This document shows positions 6,301 through 7,674 of a DNA stretch of 7,674 nucleotides, piece after piece (within the stretch, counting starts at the first letter, position 1; every line of letters starts with the position of its first letter). Under the pieces are notes generated by a model that saw only the letters and a list, made by a program, of their open reading frames with translations, searched no databases and was not told where the DNA came from. This DNA comes from CAYZEZ01 sp964477295. Its GTDB lineage: Bacteria > Bacteroidota > Bacteroidia > Bacteroidales > SM23-62. The position numbers and the translations under genes are program-made. The stretch is from contig CAYZEZ010000234.1 of the NCBI GenBank assembly GCA_964477295.1, positions 1 to 7,674 of the forward strand, written 5' to 3'.

Positions 6301-7674
6301 TAAAGGTGGCTGAATCCATCAACACATAATAGGTTGAATCATTTTCTAATAATTTGCCCGGGGTAAACGAATACGCTATATCTAAGTAACTTGATACCTG
6401 GTTGGAAGGAACATGAATGGAATCGAATAGTGTACCGTTTTCATTATAGATTTTGACAGATCCTGTATCGATATTCATAAACTCATTAAACGTAAGGGAC
6501 AGCGAGTCACTGCGCATGACGTCGGTGGCCTTGTTTAATGGAGTAAGTCCATAGATTCCGGGGAAGGTTGTATCGGTCAGATAGAACCATCCGCTGGTAT
6601 CTGCAATATCAGGATTCTCATAATCAACAATCATGAACCTTGAAGAATCCGCATACAGTATCTGCTGAAGGATAAATTCATACGTCCCCGGATCAGCATC
6701 TGCCCGTGATTGTCCATCTAGCTGGATAAACATGGGGCCAATTCCGAAAATATCAAGCCAGTAAAATATATCTATACTGTCAACCGCAGTGCTGGTCCAG
6801 GTGATATCGATGGTATCTCCAAGGAAAAATGTTTCCCCACCGACAGGATAGGTTAGCTCTACGGCTTTAGGTGAAAGTGTAGATACCTCAAGAAGCGTTG
6901 TTGTATCCTGGACATTTGGTGTTCCTTCATTATCCTTTGCAAGTAAATAAACATCATAATCTGTTCCGGGTGTAAGTCCCGGAATTGTTGCACTATAAAC
7001 TGAGTAGGGAACGGTCACATTCATCATACTTCCCGCCATGACCTCAGCTCTTGTTGGTGCAGGCGCATCATTGGCCAGTAAAAGATAATAAACTATCCCC
7101 GGCTCATCGATGTTCATTACGACATCGAGTTGCTCGAGCTGGATGTCATCTGCGTAGGGATAACCGGGTATGAAATCCGGGGGAACATCGTCTGTGGTTG
7201 TATAGGTGCTGACAGGGAATACTGAGGCAGCAGTGGCGTTGGTGGTTTCTCCATCAGTAGCATTAATACCACTATAATTCCAGTTTGTAACTTGAAATGT
7301 GGTACCATCCGGGCCCGAACCGTTCTGCCGGTATGCCCATCCATCCATATATTCCCACGGCTCACCAGTTCCATCCAAAGCAACGTCTCCGTATACATCA
7401 ATCACTGATCCATCAAAATATAATTCAAATGGATCGTCTCCATTGATATTGAAAACCCCATCAGTATAGTCTGGTGCAGATCCAAAATAGTTTGTGTATT
7501 CAGTTACCTCTGTGGCGAATCGAAGGAATGTTCCTGCTGTGGCTGTACCGGCTGGTATTACATACTCCTGCCCGTCCGAACCTCCTCCATTATTGGCGAC
7601 CCCAAAACCATATTTTGTAAGGTCCGGGATGTCATTAATTACGTATACTTCAAAAGCCTTTGGTAAACCACCTG
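3377..7674 (-). CDS. Large multidomain T9SS-secreted surface protein, 5' end cut off by the window
   Basis: Seen: an open frame from the right edge (first full codon at 7672) to TAG at 3379-3377, giving 1431 residues without the N-terminus. Domains in visible numbering: lamin-tail domain 1-156; fibronectin-III-like 161-265; Kre9/KNH-like 270-366; Big_5 Ig-like 368-479; second Kre9/KNH-like 483-579; second Big_5 580-691; second lamin-tail domain 693-875; DUF5018-like repeats 879-962 and 970-1053; DUF5689-like OB-type domain 1056-1252; third DUF5018-like repeat 1256-1340; T9SS type A sorting domain 1351-1431. There is one Cys (about residue 1173) and a high Asp/Glu content, usual for a secreted Bacteroidota protein. 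Known: T9SS tails direct export across the outer membrane and are removed or replaced by an anchor. Related architectures often carry an extracellular nuclease or other enzyme further upstream. Inferred: a surface adhesin or the accessory half of an enzyme; no catalytic domain is visible. Start and signal peptide are outside the window. Confidence 0.94.
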   Translation of the reverse strand, partial: GGLPKAFEVYVINDIPDLTKYGFGVANNGGGSDGQEYVIPAGTATAGTFLRFATEVTEYTNYFGSAPDYTDGVFNINGDDPFELYFDGSVIDVYGDVALDGTGEPWEYMDGWAYRQNGSGPDGTTFQVTNWNYSGINATDGETTNATAASVFPVSTYTTTDDVPPDFIPGYPYADDIQLEQLDVVMNIDEPGIVYYLLLANDAPAPTRAEVMAGSMMNVTVPYSVYSATIPGLTPGTDYDVYLLAKDNEGTPNVQDTTTLLEVSTLSPKAVELTYPVGGETFFLGDTIDITWTSTAVDSIDIFYWLDIFGIGPMFIQLDGQSRADADPGTYEFILQQILYADSSRFMIVDYENPDIADTSGWFYLTDTTFPGIYGLTPLNKATDVMRSDSLSLTFNEFMNIDTGSVKIYNENGTLFDSIHVPSNQVSSYLDIAYSFTPGKLLENDSTYYVLMDSATFTDKAGNAFRGITADTTWTFTVSDPRTLKLVYPIGGENFYTGDTAIVRWTSDGLDSIQIWARGFEEAVWFPVLGEEDTKVFAEQDSFVLAIPRDAGLDSTYFRITWADDFNFFDEGGVFYLTDTIKPMIHSLEPANKDSNVTTSPVLILALDELVYKGTGNIIIKKKADDSVLETIPVSSEQVVLQWNEVHIEPGMPLERSTTYYVNVDAGAFKDFQDNVFDGIMDDTTWVFTTIGPDLFITEYIEGGNNRKAFEIYNPTDAAVSLDNYRIAESNNGGGWAFYHYFPGGSSIAAGDFWIIISDDDEFTPTTYFDPADADEQLSYPSVINFNGNDARAIEKNVDGEWIIIDIFGDPDDAANFDVAGITGAGENHTIRRKDFIIYGNDDWPSSAGTNAFNSEWKVMDIDIYDNLGLLTMPSDTLAEIDSFSLAEQTMPAVIDSAAATIAVEVALGTKLDSLFPYIEVSPNAGVEPASGDSVDFSGGPVEFTVTAEDRQHIKVYTVTVTEKTTPSSENDIVTFVLADETKAATIDAVNHTVTAEVKYGTSLTALTPTITVSGGATIDPLSGVAQDFSSAVNYTVTAQDATEQVWAVTVTVQGPIEVATMADLRAGTTDNATLYKLTGEVILTYAISYRSKKYVQDATGGIEIDDPDGNITTVYNTGDGITGLVGTLEDYSGLIQIHPLEDPGTATSTGNTITPVVVTAAELNTNYNDYECEVVTLRGVTFTDAGSNFTGGTNYDLEQGTDVTVFRAHFYDADYIGTAIPSGLQSVTGIVLEYNTEAEVASRSAADIVPFVISSEKDILSFVLAEQTGDAVINSTNKTVDIEVAEGTVVTSLTPTITVSDYATIDPASGVAQDFTSPVTYTVTAEDETTEDWTVTVSIGTGIDQMLSNNLFEVYPNPSQGKFTLKLAAETDTEFEITITSLNGQVMMIRTLEVYSELSETLDLSRFDAGIYLMKVRTADHIQIEKLIIE
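3380..3622 (-). other. T9SS type A C-terminal sorting domain
   Basis: The last 81 residues begin NNLFEVYPNPSQGKFTL (the PNP motif), continue with a GQVM segment and DLSRFDAGIYLMKV (the GIY turn), and end IEKLIIE. This is the standard type A sorting signal recognised by the type IX secretion machinery of Bacteroidota. It implies export across the outer membrane, after Sec transport by an N-terminal signal that is outside this window. Confidence 0.95.
3653..3907 (-). repeat. DUF5018-like beta-sandwich repeat, copy 3
   Basis: Visible residues 1256-1340: ILSFVLAEQTGDAVIN, EVAEGTVV, LTPTITVSDYATIDP, SGVAQDF and YTVTAEDET. It closely matches copy 2 but is separated from it by the whole OB-type domain, and it directly precedes the sorting domain. 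Confidence 0.75.
3917..4507 (-). other. DUF5689-like OB-type domain between repeats 2 and 3
   Basis: Visible residues 1056-1252: IEVATMADLRAGTTDNATLY, LTGEVILTY, KKYVQDATGGIEIDD, VYNTGDGITGLVGTL, IQIHPLEDPGTATSTGNTI, VVTLRGVTF, RAHFYDADYIGTAIPSG and ASRSAADI. The 'gene-for-cost, then YVQDATGG' arrangement is the OB-like fold common in Bacteroidota T9SS proteins next to lamin-tail domains and nucleases. It may bind nucleic acid or a polymer, but no experiment is implied by the sequence. Confidence 0.7.
4514..4765 (-). repeat. DUF5018-like beta-sandwich repeat, copy 2
   Basis: Visible residues 970-1053: IVTFVLADETKAATID, EVKYGTSL, LTPTITVSGGATIDP, SGVAQDF and YTVTAQDAT. Over the 42-residue core (1002-1043) it is identical to copy 3 at 31 positions. 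It follows copy 1 after a spacing of 91 residues start to start. Confidence 0.75.
4787..5038 (-). repeat. DUF5018-like beta-sandwich repeat, copy 1
   Basis: Visible residues 879-962: IDSFSLAEQTMPAVID, then a VEVALGT loop, VSPNAGVEPASGDSVDFSG and a closing FTVTAEDR...YTVTVTE. The pattern is a short secreted beta-sandwich found in strings in Bacteroidota surface proteins. This copy is the most divergent of the three. Confidence 0.72.
5048..5596 (-). other. Second lamin-tail (LTD) domain, complete
   Basis: Visible residues 693-875 start with DLFITEYIEGGNNRKAFEIY, the classic entry strands. They continue with NPTDAAVSLDNYRI, INFNGNDARAIEK, IIDIFGD, HTIRRKDF, and end in a SEWKVMD segment. This is the longer, standard form of the domain and differs clearly from the first copy at the right edge, so the two were probably acquired separately or diverged long ago. 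Confidence 0.85.
5600..6226 (-). repeat. Duplicated unit, copy 2: Kre9/KNH-like + Big_5 Ig-like
   Basis: Visible residues 483-691. The opening YPIGGENFYTGDTAIVRWTS matches copy 1 at 12 of 21 positions when the preceding residue is included, and the junction GVFYLTDT is nearly the same as in copy 1. The Big_5 half has LEPANKDSNV, ALDELVY, STTYYVNVD and TTWVFTT. The divergence shows an old duplication rather than an assembly artefact. Confidence 0.78.
6236..6865 (-). repeat. Duplicated unit, copy 1: Kre9/KNH-like + Big_5 Ig-like
   Basis: Visible residues 270-479. The first half begins with YPVGGETFFLGDTIDITWTS, the Kre9/KNH-like (Ser-Thr-rich anchored family) pattern, and ends GWFYLTDT. The second half is a Big_5 (SbsA-like) Ig domain with an LTPLNKATDV opening, LTFNEFM, STYYVLMD, DKAGNAF and a TWTFTVSD end strand. 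The next 210 residues or so repeat the same order, with a period of 213 residues between the two starts. Confidence 0.78.
6878..7192 (-). other. Fibronectin type III-like domain
   Basis: Visible residues 161-265 follow the first lamin-tail domain after a Thr- and Pro-rich linker. The segment has the late-strand pattern of fibronectin-III domains: SATIPGLTPGTDYDVYLLAKD followed by a TTTLLEVST end strand. The first half (YYLLLANDAPAPT, then VMAGS) resembles secreted Bacteroidota versions in which a residue count is linked to 'evaluate the possibility' loops. The role is probably spacing or carbohydrate/protein binding. The call rests on pattern only. Confidence 0.6.
7205..7672 (-). other. First lamin-tail (LTD) domain, N-terminal edge missing
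   Basis: Visible residues 1-156 show lamin-tail hallmarks: KAFEVYV near the start, NGDDPFELYFDG and VIDVYGD in the middle, then TGEPWEYMDGWAYR and a C-terminal NW motif. The opening strand (usually an ITE-type segment) would lie just beyond the window. Lamin-tail domains in secreted bacterial proteins are Ig-like folds, often beside nucleases or phosphatases, and are thought to mediate binding. A GTG at 7405 falls inside this domain, between DGS and IDVYGD, so it cannot be the start. Confidence 0.8.

Overview
The window looks like a piece of a Bacteroidota chromosome, probably a draft or metagenome-assembled genome. Three things support this: a C-terminal type IX secretion (T9SS) sorting domain on one protein, a domain repertoire typical of that phylum (lamin-tail, DUF5018-like and DUF5689-like modules), and AT-rich intergenic DNA without strong Shine-Dalgarno sequences. 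A run of exactly 100 Ns marks an assembly gap.

Layout, all coding on the minus strand and so read from right to left. Positions 7674-3377 hold the 3' part of a very large gene whose start lies beyond the right edge. The visible 1431 residues are a string of extracellular beta-sandwich modules: lamin-tail domain, fibronectin-III-like domain, two copies of a [Kre9/KNH-like + Big_5 Ig-like] unit, a second lamin-tail domain, two DUF5018-like repeats, a DUF5689-like OB-type domain, a third DUF5018-like repeat, and the T9SS sorting domain. A strong intrinsic terminator follows at 3354-3320. Next comes a complete but gap-interrupted gene at 3238-164. It encodes a secreted Asp-box (BNR) beta-propeller protein of the sortilin/Vps10-like family that databases often call 'glycosyl hydrolase' or 'WD40/YVTN/BNR-like repeat-containing protein'. 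Positions 1-163 are AT-rich with no gene.

The two proteins are both exported but show no evidence of a shared pathway. The terminator between them argues against one simple operon. The large protein is probably displayed on or released from the cell surface through T9SS. The propeller protein has only a Sec signal peptide. No catalytic residues can be assigned to either with confidence.

I found no RNA gene, mobile element, CRISPR array or defence system. The most useful observations are that the large gene runs open through the right edge (a GTG near 7405 is not its start), that the 100-N gap probably hides about 64 more residues of the propeller protein than its length suggests, and that the large protein has a clear history of internal module duplication and insertion.
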